Source: Bowmanella pacifica
GTDB lineage: Bacteria; Pseudomonadota; Gammaproteobacteria; Enterobacterales; Alteromonadaceae
Length of the DNA stretch: 64,000 nucleotides
Direction: 5' to 3'
Assembly: GCF_014645355.1 (NCBI RefSeq)
Contig: NZ_BMLS01000009.1
Location: 124,001 to 188,000 of the forward strand
Part shown: piece after piece, positions 9,826-17,854 of the stretch
Position numbering within the stretch: the stretch's first letter is position 1
Layout of the letters: each line of letters begins with the position of its first letter
Made by a program: the position numbers and the translations under genes
The notes under the pieces: generated by a model
What the model was told of the DNA's origin: nothing
The model's database searches: none
The model's input: only the letters and a program-made list of their open reading frames with translations

Positions 9826-11004
9826 ATGAAATATTTATTCCTGTTCGGCTGTGTGATGAGTGGATTCATGATCAACGGTTGTGCCAGCTACCAGGTGAAG
9901 ACCACCAACACCACGCCCGTTGTTACCCAGCAAACCCTGCTCAATGAAAATCAACTGCTGGATGTGGCGATTGTGCGCTTTGATGTGGGTGAAATGCCTG
10001 AGGATGACGACGAAAGCACCCTTTACTTTGCCGAAATCCGTAAAGCGGAAAGCCAGTATTTTCCCTTCCAGTTAATGCAGGCCATGCAGAAAAGCGCCGC
10101 TTGGGGGCCTGTTCGCATTGTCCCGCAAAACACTGTTCCGTTGGATCTAAATGTGACAGGGAAAATTCTATCTTCGGATGGAGAAAAGCTACGTCTTTTA
10201 ATTCATGCCTATGATGCCAGCGGTCGCACCTGGCTGGAAAAAGAATATGAAAGTATGGCCAGCCGCTATGCCTATGATCCCAAATATAAGCAAAGTGGCG
10301 AGCCCTTTGCCGATCTTTACAACCGTATCGCCAACGATTTACTTCAGTATCGACAACAGCTCAATGAGCAGCAGGTTGCCTATCTGCATGAGTTAGCCGG
10401 ATTGCGGTTTGCCAGTGAGTTTTCCCCCCAAGTATTTGGCGACTACGTAACACAAGATAGCAGCGGCTACTTTGAAATTAACCGCCTCCCCGCATCAGGT
10501 GACAACATGATGCAGCGCCTGCAAGCCATTCGTGAGCGTGACCAAATGTATATAGATACCCTACAGGAGTACTACTCGCAGTACGCCCGGGAGATGACCG
10601 TGGCCTATCGGGCCTGGCGAGGTCAAAGCTATCAGGAAGTTATCGCCATGCGCGAGCTTGAGGAGGAGTCACGTAAACGCATTATGCTTGGTGCCGCCAC
10701 CATTCTTGGTGGCGTCCTAGGCGCAGGCAGTCCAGATGCAGTCGCCAGAGCCGCTTCTTACGTGGGCGTCGCAGGCGGCGGATATATGCTCAAAAGCGGC
10801 ATGGATAAAGCCGATCAGGCACAAATTCATGTTGATGCGTTATTGGAGTTGGGAGAGTCACTGGAAGCCAGTATCGCGCCCCAAAGCATTGAGCTGGAGG
10901 ATCGCACCGTCACGTTGTCTGGCACGGTAGATGACCAGTATCAGCAATGGAAAACCTTACTCAGGGAAATCTATCAGCTAGAGCGCGGCAAATCCGAACT
11001 CTAA
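9826..11004 (+). CDS. Lipoprotein of unknown function
   Basis: 392 residues. The signal peptide ends in INGC (C19), giving a predicted lipoprotein; the -2 Asn is unusual but tolerated. Residues 40-150 look like an alpha/beta domain (LLDVAIVRFDVGEMPEDDDES; LNVTGKILSSDGEKLRLLIHAYDASGR), followed by a long helical segment (about 165-285). A glycine-rich hydrophobic stretch (about 285-320, AATILGGVLGAG) comes next and may insert in or lie on a membrane. The start follows GGGAGACACAA. I do not recognise a family. It sits between another lipoprotein and the TPR/PEGA genes, within the same operon. Confidence 0.7.
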   Translation: MKYLFLFGCVMSGFMINGCASYQVKTTNTTPVVTQQTLLNENQLLDVAIVRFDVGEMPEDDDESTLYFAEIRKAESQYFPFQLMQAMQKSAAWGPVRIVPQNTVPLDLNVTGKILSSDGEKLRLLIHAYDASGRTWLEKEYESMASRYAYDPKYKQSGEPFADLYNRIANDLLQYRQQLNEQQVAYLHELAGLRFASEFSPQVFGDYVTQDSSGYFEINRLPASGDNMMQRLQAIRERDQMYIDTLQEYYSQYAREMTVAYRAWRGQSYQEVIAMRELEEESRKRIMLGAATILGGVLGAGSPDAVARAASYVGVAGGGYMLKSGMDKADQAQIHVDALLELGESLEASIAPQSIELEDRTVTLSGTVDDQYQQWKTLLREIYQLERGKSEL

Positions 11005-11019
11005 TCCCGGGAGGCAGTT

Positions 11020-12501
11020 ATGCAGGATGAAAAATCAGACAACAGCACCCCATCCCCTCGTTTTTCAGAAGCGCGGGTAGGTACGCCGATCCACCCCGGT
11101 GGCAAGCCTTATATTCTGCTGCCTTTGGCCTTGTTTTGCCTGCTGCTGATTGTGGCCATTTTTTATCTACCTGATTGGCTGCCAAAGGCAGACGATACTG
11201 CTTTACCAGCCGCTGAGCCCGTATTTGAGAAGCTTGAAGACAGTCCGTTTCAGGACGCCCAATTGGCGAAAGCCAGACGTGAGGCGCAGGACGTTCTGCA
11301 GAACCTGTTAAAGGTGCAACAAGCGCTGGAAGACATTGCCGTAAAGCGCTGGGCCGAGGCAAGTTTTCAGCAAGCGCTGCAGGTCGCAGCCAAGGGGGAT
11401 GAGTTTTATCAACAGCGTCAGTTTTCCCAGGCGTTGGAACAATACCAAGCAAGCCTGCTAGCGCTGCAAGACTTGCAAACACAAGGGCAACAAGTGCTGG
11501 AAACGGCGCTGAATGAAGGGCAACTGGCGCTGGCCAAAGACGACGCGGATGCAGCTTTGCAGGCTTTTGAACTGGCCTATGCCATAGCGCCGGAGCAAGA
11601 AGCGGCGCAATCCGGCTTAAACCGGGCGCAAGGCTTACCCGCACTGCTGAAACTGATGACCGCCAGCCAATATGCAGAAGAAGATGGCAAGTTGGATGAA
11701 GCCATTGACCTGGCCAACCAAGCCCATGGCTTGGATCCTCTGCATTCAGGGGCCAGTCAGACTCTGGCGCGACTGCAACAGAATAAATTGGATCGTCTGC
11801 ATCGTCGTTATATGTCAAACGGTCTGTCTGCGTTGGCTAACAATGCCACCCAACAGGCCATTGAGGCATTCACCCAGGCACTTCATCTTAAGCCGAACGA
11901 TCAAGACAGCTTGGATGCCATGCGCCAGGCCAAAAGCAAGCAACTGGCACAACGCATCACTCAGCTTATGCATCAGGGGCAGATGCTGGAGGCGCAGGAG
12001 CAGTGGCCGCAAGCCATAGAGCACTACAAGCAGGCTGATGCCTTGCAATCTGGATTAGTGCAGGTACGCGTCGCTCTGCTTCGCGCCCGCGCCAGGGCAG
12101 AATTAGATGAACTGCTCAGTGCCAGGCTCGCGGCCCCATTAGCCCTGCGAGATGAACGTCACTACGCCAATGCCGCGCAGTTACTTGATCAGGCCAGCCG
12201 CATCAAGCAGCCCGGCCCCCGCCTGAGCGACCAGATTGATGATCTGCAGCATTTGCTCATCCAGGCTAGGCAACCCGTCACAGTGCAGCTGATATCTGAC
12301 AGCCAAACTCAGGTGCAACTCTTTAAGGTAGGCGGCCTGGGCATTTTCGATAGCAAACAGATTCAACTCTATCCAGGCAAATATACCCTGCAAGGCACGC
12401 GCAGTGGTTACCGGGATGTCATGCATGAATTTGTATTACAGGCCGGGGAAGCCCCCACCACCATCAGCATTCGCTGTACTGAGAAAATAGGCAGTATATG
12501 A
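11020..12501 (+). CDS. Inner-membrane-anchored TPR protein with PEGA-like C-terminus
   Basis: 493 residues, start preceded by GGGAGG. A short cytoplasmic N-terminus is followed by one transmembrane helix (about 31-50, ILLPLALFCLLLIVAIFYL), placing the rest in the periplasm. Residues 80-400 are helical with TPR-like units such as FYQQRQFSQALEQYQASLLALQ, DADAALQAFELAYAIAPEQEAA and NATQQAIEAFTQALHLKPNDQ. The last 75 residues resemble a PEGA-type beta domain (LYPGKYTLQGTRSGYRDVMHE). TPR arrays usually scaffold protein complexes. Its stop overlaps the next start (ATGA), so the two anchored proteins are probably made together. Confidence 0.75.
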   Translation: MQDEKSDNSTPSPRFSEARVGTPIHPGGKPYILLPLALFCLLLIVAIFYLPDWLPKADDTALPAAEPVFEKLEDSPFQDAQLAKARREAQDVLQNLLKVQQALEDIAVKRWAEASFQQALQVAAKGDEFYQQRQFSQALEQYQASLLALQDLQTQGQQVLETALNEGQLALAKDDADAALQAFELAYAIAPEQEAAQSGLNRAQGLPALLKLMTASQYAEEDGKLDEAIDLANQAHGLDPLHSGASQTLARLQQNKLDRLHRRYMSNGLSALANNATQQAIEAFTQALHLKPNDQDSLDAMRQAKSKQLAQRITQLMHQGQMLEAQEQWPQAIEHYKQADALQSGLVQVRVALLRARARAELDELLSARLAAPLALRDERHYANAAQLLDQASRIKQPGPRLSDQIDDLQHLLIQARQPVTVQLISDSQTQVQLFKVGGLGIFDSKQIQLYPGKYTLQGTRSGYRDVMHEFVLQAGEAPTTISIRCTEKIGSI

Positions 12502-14585
12502 GTAATCTGCAGTTAAAAAATGCCACCCTGATCACCCCGGCAGTATTTGAGCCAGGCGGCAAACAATCCACGCCCCGGCGCCCTGCCTGGCGTCCTTGGC
12601 TGTGGTTGGTAGCGGCCTTACTGGTTATTTTGTTCGCTGTCGCCGGCTTTTTACTCAGTGCCACCAGCCTGGATATTCAGGTAAGTCCCGCGTCCAGCCA
12701 GATTCGCTTGGCAGGCCCTTACCATGTGCAAGTGGCCGGACGCAGATTATTAATGCCGGGCCAGTACAGTCTGCATATCAGTCAGCCAGGTTACAGCCCT
12801 TATGAGAGGCAGTTGGATACTGCCACTGACGATCACTTTCGTCTTAATATTCAACTGTCTCCCCTTCCTGGTCGGCTAAAAGCCACCAGCAATGTCACAG
12901 CGCAGGCCTATCTGGATGACCTTCCTCTGGGTGACACCGATGGGATACTCACTAACCTTCCTCTTGGTAAACAGCAGATTCGCTTCGAAGCACCTCGCTA
13001 TCAAAGCCACACAGAAATCATCGAGATCAAGGGCTATGACGAGTTGCAACACCTTGATATTAATCTGTTGCCTAACTGGGGAACCCTAGTACTGGATAGT
13101 TATCCCAGCGGGGCCAGCCTGAGTATCGACGAACAAGCTTTTAGCCAAACCCCGTTGAATATTGAACTGCTAGCTGGTACCCACAAGTTACAACTTTCCT
13201 ACCCTGGTTATCAGAACTGGCAGCAAAGGGTGGAGATAAATGCCGGTGAAAACCTGACCATCAGCCAAGCCAGACTGTTACCCGCATCGGCCAGACTAAA
13301 ACTCACATCGCAGCCGAACGGCGCAAGTGTCAGCGTGGATGGTTTGTATCAAGGTAAAACCCCCCTTGAACTGTCGCTAAGTGCAGGCACAAATCATGAA
13401 TTGTTGCTATTGCGGGAAGGTTACCAACCCACCAGACGCGACATTCAGGCCAGCGCCGGCAGTGTACAGGCACTGAACCTACCTCTAGCACCGCTGCTCG
13501 GCAAAGTCTCGGTAAGCACCCAGCACCAAGATGCCCTTTTATATATCAATGACATTCTACTGGGGAGAGCCAATCAAACCCTTGAACTGGCCACCCATCC
13601 TCAAACCTTGCGAGTCAGTCTGTCCGGCTATGCTGACTTTATCCAGACGTTGACGCCCAAGGCCGGCCAAACCATTAAAGTGCAAGCCAATCTGAAAACC
13701 CTTGAACAAGCCAGATTCGAGGCACTGCCCGCCCAACTGACGCTTTTAGGCGATGCCAGACTGAAATTGTTTCACCCCCAGGTGAGTTTTGAGATGGGTG
13801 CGTCCAGACGTGAACAAGGACGCCGAGCCAATGAAACCTTACATAAGGTGGCATTAGCCCGTCCTTTCTACCTGGGTATGACCGAGGTGACCAACCGCCA
13901 ATACCGACAGTTTGCCTCCTTTCATAGTTCATCGCATGCAGAGGGGGCCAGCCTGGACGGCGACAATCAACCCGTGGTCAACATTGGTTGGCTAGACGCC
14001 GCTCGCTTCTGCAATTGGCTGTCCTCGCAGGAAGGGCTGCAACCTTTTTACCTTATTGAAGAGAATCAATACCAGGGCTTTAACGCCAGCGCCAATGGCT
14101 ATCGCCTGCCCAGTGAAGCGGAATGGGCCTGGGCATCACGCTATCAATCAAAGCGCATGCAGCAATTCAATTGGGGGCAACAACTTCCGCCCCCCGCTGG
14201 CAGCGTCAATCTGGCCGGGCTAGAGAGTGTGGCATTAGTGGGAGACATATTGGCGGGTTATCAAGACAGCTTCAAGGTCAGTGCGCCTGTGGCGAGTTTT
14301 CAAGCCGACCAGAAGGGGCTGTACGACCTGATGGGGAATGTCTCAGAGTGGGTACATGATGTTTATCAAATCCATTCCGGACTGAACTTCAAGGCCAATA
14401 CCGACCCTCTTGGTGCGCAGCAAGGTATTCATCATGTGATACGTGGTGCCAGTTGGGCCCATGGCCGCTTAACCGAAGTCAGACTGTCTTACCGGGATTA
14501 CGGCAACGACGCCCGCCGGGACGTGGGATTTCGCCTGGCCCGTTATGCCGAGTCCCTCCCCCCAATCACAAAGGAAAGCCCATGA
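12498..14585 (+). CDS. Membrane-anchored PEGA-repeat protein with FGE/SUMF1-like domain
   Basis: 695 residues. One N-terminal transmembrane helix (about 32-54) is followed by about five PEGA-like repeats (55-410; SYPSGASLSIDE, SQPNGASVSVDGLYQGKTPLE). Residues 440-685 form a formylglycine-generating-enzyme-like domain: FYLGMTEVTNRQYRQF, NGYRLPSEAEWAWA, LYDLMGNVSEWVHD, VIRGASWAH and DVGFRLARY. True FGE carries catalytic cysteines shortly after the RGGS motif; here the segment is RGASWAHGRLTEVRLSYR and has none. I therefore expect a structural or ligand-binding role, or chemistry unlike sulfatase maturation. There is no sulfatase gene in the window. Overlaps both neighbours by 4 bases. Confidence 0.85.
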   Translation: MSNLQLKNATLITPAVFEPGGKQSTPRRPAWRPWLWLVAALLVILFAVAGFLLSATSLDIQVSPASSQIRLAGPYHVQVAGRRLLMPGQYSLHISQPGYSPYERQLDTATDDHFRLNIQLSPLPGRLKATSNVTAQAYLDDLPLGDTDGILTNLPLGKQQIRFEAPRYQSHTEIIEIKGYDELQHLDINLLPNWGTLVLDSYPSGASLSIDEQAFSQTPLNIELLAGTHKLQLSYPGYQNWQQRVEINAGENLTISQARLLPASARLKLTSQPNGASVSVDGLYQGKTPLELSLSAGTNHELLLLREGYQPTRRDIQASAGSVQALNLPLAPLLGKVSVSTQHQDALLYINDILLGRANQTLELATHPQTLRVSLSGYADFIQTLTPKAGQTIKVQANLKTLEQARFEALPAQLTLLGDARLKLFHPQVSFEMGASRREQGRRANETLHKVALARPFYLGMTEVTNRQYRQFASFHSSSHAEGASLDGDNQPVVNIGWLDAARFCNWLSSQEGLQPFYLIEENQYQGFNASANGYRLPSEAEWAWASRYQSKRMQQFNWGQQLPPPAGSVNLAGLESVALVGDILAGYQDSFKVSAPVASFQADQKGLYDLMGNVSEWVHDVYQIHSGLNFKANTDPLGAQQGIHHVIRGASWAHGRLTEVRLSYRDYGNDARRDVGFRLARYAESLPPITKESP

Positions 14586-14743
14586 GCAAAAAGCTGAAAC
14601 TGATGTTACTGGCGATGGTACTGAGCTGCCAGACCGGTCAGGCTTTCGCCCCCGATCAGCCACAGCTAAATCGTGAAGGCATCTTTATCCCCTCTGAGGA
14701 GATTTCAGAAGATGCTTCGGTTTCATTTCCCACGGATATCTGA
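14582..14743 (+). CDS. 53-residue exported peptide in the motor operon
   Basis: A small gene between the FGE-like gene and the proton-channel gene. It begins MSKKLKLMLLAMVLSCQTGQ, a clear export signal. Cleavage could be by signal peptidase I after AFA (residue 23), leaving about 30 acidic residues (EEISEDASVSF), or at C16 if it is a lipoprotein, although the lipobox VLSC is poor. The ATG overlaps the preceding stop (ATGA) and is preceded by AAGGAAAG. Coupling, a good start signal and a signal peptide argue that it is real. No family recognised. Confidence 0.7.
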   Translation: MSKKLKLMLLAMVLSCQTGQAFAPDQPQLNREGIFIPSEEISEDASVSFPTDI

Positions 14744-14751
14744 GGTTCGCT

Positions 14752-15552
14752 ATGGAAAATCGCATACCCCGTGAATTTATCTACCAACTGTTTAGCTTAC
14801 TACTGGCCATTATCCTGGTGCATGGCACGTATGTGTCACTGATCCGGCCCAAAGCGGATGCCTTAATACAACAACAGATTGAACTACAAAGTCAGGGACA
14901 AACCATCCAGGTTCAACGTTCCTGGTACGTGGTGCTGAAGGATTTCGAACAGGAAAGCTGCTTTATTTTGATGCTGTGGGCCTGTGCCATCATGGGATTC
15001 AAGGCCTGGCAGTTACAAGGCGAAAAGCGCATGTTATCGCGCCACTGGCTGGCGACCGAACAAGGCACCACCATATTGCCTGCCGATGCAGTCAACCTGT
15101 GCCGCCCGCTTCAGGCCTTACCCGAAAAACAACAACAGCTTCTAACCCCGCGTACCTTATTAAGCGCCCTGCAACGTTTTGCCGCAACCGGGGATGTTAC
15201 CGCCGCCGCCGATGCCATTAAAGAACAGTGCGATACCGAGTCTGATCGCTTAGACAGCGAACTATCCTTGGTTCGTTACATTGCCTGGGCCATCCCCTCT
15301 ATTGGTTTTATTGGCACGGTACGAGGGATAGGTGAAGCCCTGGGACAGGCACACAAGGCCATAGAAGGTGATATTACCGGCGTGACTCAGGCCTTGGGTG
15401 TGGCCTTTAACTCAACCTTTATCGCGTTACTTATCAGCATATTTATCATGTTTATCAGCCATCAATTACAGCTTCAGCAAGAACGCGTTGTCACCCAAAC
15501 TAAACGCTACGCCGATGAACACTTGCTGCGCTGGATGAAGCAACTAGATTGA
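14752..15552 (+). CDS. MotA/TolQ/ExbB-type proton-channel subunit
   Basis: 266 residues, inner membrane. Hydrophobic segments lie at about 10-30, 69-87, 176-196 and 218-237. The two C-terminal segments are the diagnostic ones: IPSIGFIGTVRGIGEALG (T189) and ALGVAFNSTFIALLISIFI (T222) correspond to the pore-lining helices of TolQ/ExbB, whose conserved threonines sit at these places. The family forms pentameric channels around two copies of a TolR/ExbD/MotB helix and turns ion flow into motion. No ordinary TolR/ExbD gene is adjacent; the two VWA genes of this operon appear to supply that helix. TonB, Tol and flagellar functions are less likely because none of their partners is here. Confidence 0.88.
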   Translation: MENRIPREFIYQLFSLLLAIILVHGTYVSLIRPKADALIQQQIELQSQGQTIQVQRSWYVVLKDFEQESCFILMLWACAIMGFKAWQLQGEKRMLSRHWLATEQGTTILPADAVNLCRPLQALPEKQQQLLTPRTLLSALQRFAATGDVTAAADAIKEQCDTESDRLDSELSLVRYIAWAIPSIGFIGTVRGIGEALGQAHKAIEGDITGVTQALGVAFNSTFIALLISIFIMFISHQLQLQQERVVTQTKRYADEHLLRWMKQLD

Positions 15553-15560
15553 GGTGCAAG

Positions 15561-16775
15561 ATGGACATTCTGGAAATCAACGATATTGCCCTGAGTCTAT
15601 ACCGGCAAGGTCAGCATATTGAACATCAGTGTTTGGTTCGCGAGCTGGATAACGGGTTATTGTTTGATCAACAGGCACTGGCCGGGCAACGCTTAGCCCC
15701 TAGCCAATGCGCCAGCGGTTACTGGCACCGCTTGAGCCTGGAACCACTGAACCTGATGGGAGAATTGCGCCATACGGCAGATCTGGCGCATCGGCAACTC
15801 CTCGCCCTAGCGCAGCAGGTGGGCCCTTCTCCCGTCTTAGTGGCTGTGCCCGGTAACCTTAATCAGGCTCAGCTTGCACTGCTATTGGGAATTATGCGGG
15901 AAACACCCTGGCAAGTGACCGGATTGATGTATACAGCCCTGGGCAGTTTAGTGAATCGTGTCGATAACGGCATGCATCTGCATGTGGCATTACACAGCAA
16001 ACACATTGTACTGACCGAGTTAAGTGCAACCGACAGCCTCAGCCACAGCAATTACCAGTTACTCAGCGGCATAGGCCTAGATTCACTGTGTGATTATCTG
16101 ATGAAACATCTGACCAAACGTTATATTCACGAGCTGCGTTTTGATCCCATGCATCAAGGTAACACCGAACAAGCCCTGTATTTATGGGTCCGACAATATT
16201 GCCACAGCGGGCAACGCCTCCCCCTGAGCATAGCTAACCGCACATTACCACTGGATGATTCTGAGCTGCCAGGGCTTATCCAGCAGTTTATGGCCCCTTT
16301 GTTGTCACTGTTGACTAACCACCCTCATCACATCTGGTTAGATCACCATCTGGCTCGGTTGCCCGGCATCACCGCTGCGCTCCCTCAGGCAAAGGTGCTT
16401 GATGCCCACGCAGTGCTTGACGCCGCAGCCCTTGTTGTACCTTCTCAGGCGTCAGAGGGAATCAACTTGATAGATACGCTTCCCCGCACTTCCCAGACAG
16501 AAGCACAGCCACTGGCAACGCACTTACTGTATAAGGATCATGCCTTCGCCCTGCAAGAAGGTAACTATGGCTGGCAGAACAACCAACTGATTCACTCGCC
16601 TACCGAGACCGCGTTCTGTATTCAGCCGCATGCTGAGGGACATCGACTTATCCCTTGTGGCAACTGGCACACCTCACAAAAAGAACGTGAAGCCGCACTC
16701 AAAGTTGGCGACAACCTAGTCTTGAGCCAGGGCAATATCAGCCGCTCACTTCGCTGTATTCGGGTTATGCCATGA
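15561..16775 (+). CDS. Predicted actin/Hsp70-fold protein of the motor operon
   Basis: 404 residues, cytoplasmic (no signal or membrane segment). The ATG at 15561 follows GAGGTGCAAG; an upstream in-frame TTG at 15549 is less likely. The middle resembles sugar-kinase/Hsp70/actin ATPases: VLVAVPGNLNQAQLALLLGIMRETPWQVTGLMYTAL looks like the segment linking the first lobe, HIVLTELSATDSL like the second phosphate loop, and IWLDHHLARLPGITAALPQ like the adenosine-region helix. The first phosphate motif near the N-terminus (LEINDIALSLYRQG) is degenerate. This is a fold guess from patterns, not a family assignment. It overlaps the next gene by 4 bases. Confidence 0.5.
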   Translation: MDILEINDIALSLYRQGQHIEHQCLVRELDNGLLFDQQALAGQRLAPSQCASGYWHRLSLEPLNLMGELRHTADLAHRQLLALAQQVGPSPVLVAVPGNLNQAQLALLLGIMRETPWQVTGLMYTALGSLVNRVDNGMHLHVALHSKHIVLTELSATDSLSHSNYQLLSGIGLDSLCDYLMKHLTKRYIHELRFDPMHQGNTEQALYLWVRQYCHSGQRLPLSIANRTLPLDDSELPGLIQQFMAPLLSLLTNHPHHIWLDHHLARLPGITAALPQAKVLDAHAVLDAAALVVPSQASEGINLIDTLPRTSQTEAQPLATHLLYKDHAFALQEGNYGWQNNQLIHSPTETAFCIQPHAEGHRLIPCGNWHTSQKEREAALKVGDNLVLSQGNISRSLRCIRVMP

Positions 16776-17854
16776 GCAGAAGAAGTCGTCGCCAAACCTC
16801 TAACTTTAGCCTGGCCTTTTTGGATGTTATGTCCTGCGGCTTTGGCGCTGCGGCGCTGCTGTTTTTGTTGCTCAAACACGGTATTGATGAAAGCCGCGAA
16901 CAGCTGCAACAGCAAGATGAATCAGAAGTGAGATTGCTCGAAGAAGAGATTCGTATCGGGGAAGAAAATCTGGTCAGAGCCCGCAACGTCCTGTCTGATG
17001 CCGATGAAGAGCTGGTCGAAGCACAAGGCTTGGCCAGGCAAATAGAACAGGAACTCAAGCAGCAACGCAGCATGCTTGAGACCTTGGATCCTGAGCAGTG
17101 GAACGAAGCCATTAAACAACTTCAAGCCCAGCTCGCCGCATTGGAAAAAGAAAAACAACAACTATTGGCCGAACAGCGAGAGGGAGAAAACGTGCAAAAG
17201 TTTGTCGGTATGGGCGATCGTCAGTACCTGACCGGCTTACGTCTTGGCGGCCAGCGAATTCTGATTTTACTGGACGCCAGCACCAGCATGTTGGACGAAC
17301 GTTTGGTGAATATTATACGTCGCCGCCATATGCAGGACGATATTCAGCGGGCTTCCCCTAAGTGGTTACGCGCTCAGGACAGAGTTTCCTGGCTGGTATC
17401 GCAATTTCCCAAAGACAGCCATTACCAGATATATCTGTTTAATACCGACGCCCGAGCCGCGATCAAAAAAACCCAGGGTAACTGGCTGAAAGTCAGTGAC
17501 CGTGACAGTCTACAAGAGGCTATGGACAATATGCGCGCCGCTCTTCCTGCGGGGGGAACCAGCCTGGAGCGGGCATTTTTGTCTGCCGGCAGCTTAGACC
17601 CCCTCCCCGATAACATATTCCTTATCACCGATGGTCTGCCCACTCAGGGACTGTCGGCCAGTAGTCAGAATACGATTTCCGGTATAGAGCGCTTGGAGCT
17701 GTTTAAAAAAGCCGTGCAAGGCTTACCCCCAGGCGTACCGGTTAACACATTGCTCAGCCCCATGGAGGGCGATCCTATGGCGGCAGCAGCATTCTGGCAA
17801 TTGGCACAGCATACCGGAGGATCTTTTCTCAGCCCCTCAGAGGACTGGCCATGA
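16772..17854 (+). CDS. VWA-domain protein with ExbD/TolR-like N-terminal helix (first paralogue)
   Basis: 360 residues. After a basic N-terminus (SRRSRRQ) comes one membrane helix starting NFSLAFLDVMSCGFGA, about residues 11-34. FLDVM aligns with the FIDVM of ExbD and LLDVL of TolR, making D18 the counterpart of their proton-carrying aspartate. Residues 38-140 are a coiled coil rich in Glu and Gln. The von Willebrand A domain (about 160-350) has an intact metal site: DASTS, then a threonine in AGGTS and an aspartate in LITDG. Topology puts the VWA domain in the periplasm. Overlaps both neighbours by 4 bases and is paralogous to the next gene. Confidence 0.85.
   Translation: MSRRSRRQTSNFSLAFLDVMSCGFGAAALLFLLLKHGIDESREQLQQQDESEVRLLEEEIRIGEENLVRARNVLSDADEELVEAQGLARQIEQELKQQRSMLETLDPEQWNEAIKQLQAQLAALEKEKQQLLAEQREGENVQKFVGMGDRQYLTGLRLGGQRILILLDASTSMLDERLVNIIRRRHMQDDIQRASPKWLRAQDRVSWLVSQFPKDSHYQIYLFNTDARAAIKKTQGNWLKVSDRDSLQEAMDNMRAALPAGGTSLERAFLSAGSLDPLPDNIFLITDGLPTQGLSASSQNTISGIERLELFKKAVQGLPPGVPVNTLLSPMEGDPMAAAAFWQLAQHTGGSFLSPSEDWP

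Noticed and set aside
11018-11818. 266-residue minus-strand frame opposite the TPR/PEGA gene
   Set aside because: It lies wholly antisense to a well supported gene, is very rich in Pro, Ala, Arg and His, and shows no domain. It is a by-product of codon bias.
12498-14585. Active sulfatase-maturing formylglycine-generating enzyme
   Set aside because: The catalytic cysteines are missing from the expected loop and no sulfatase gene is nearby.
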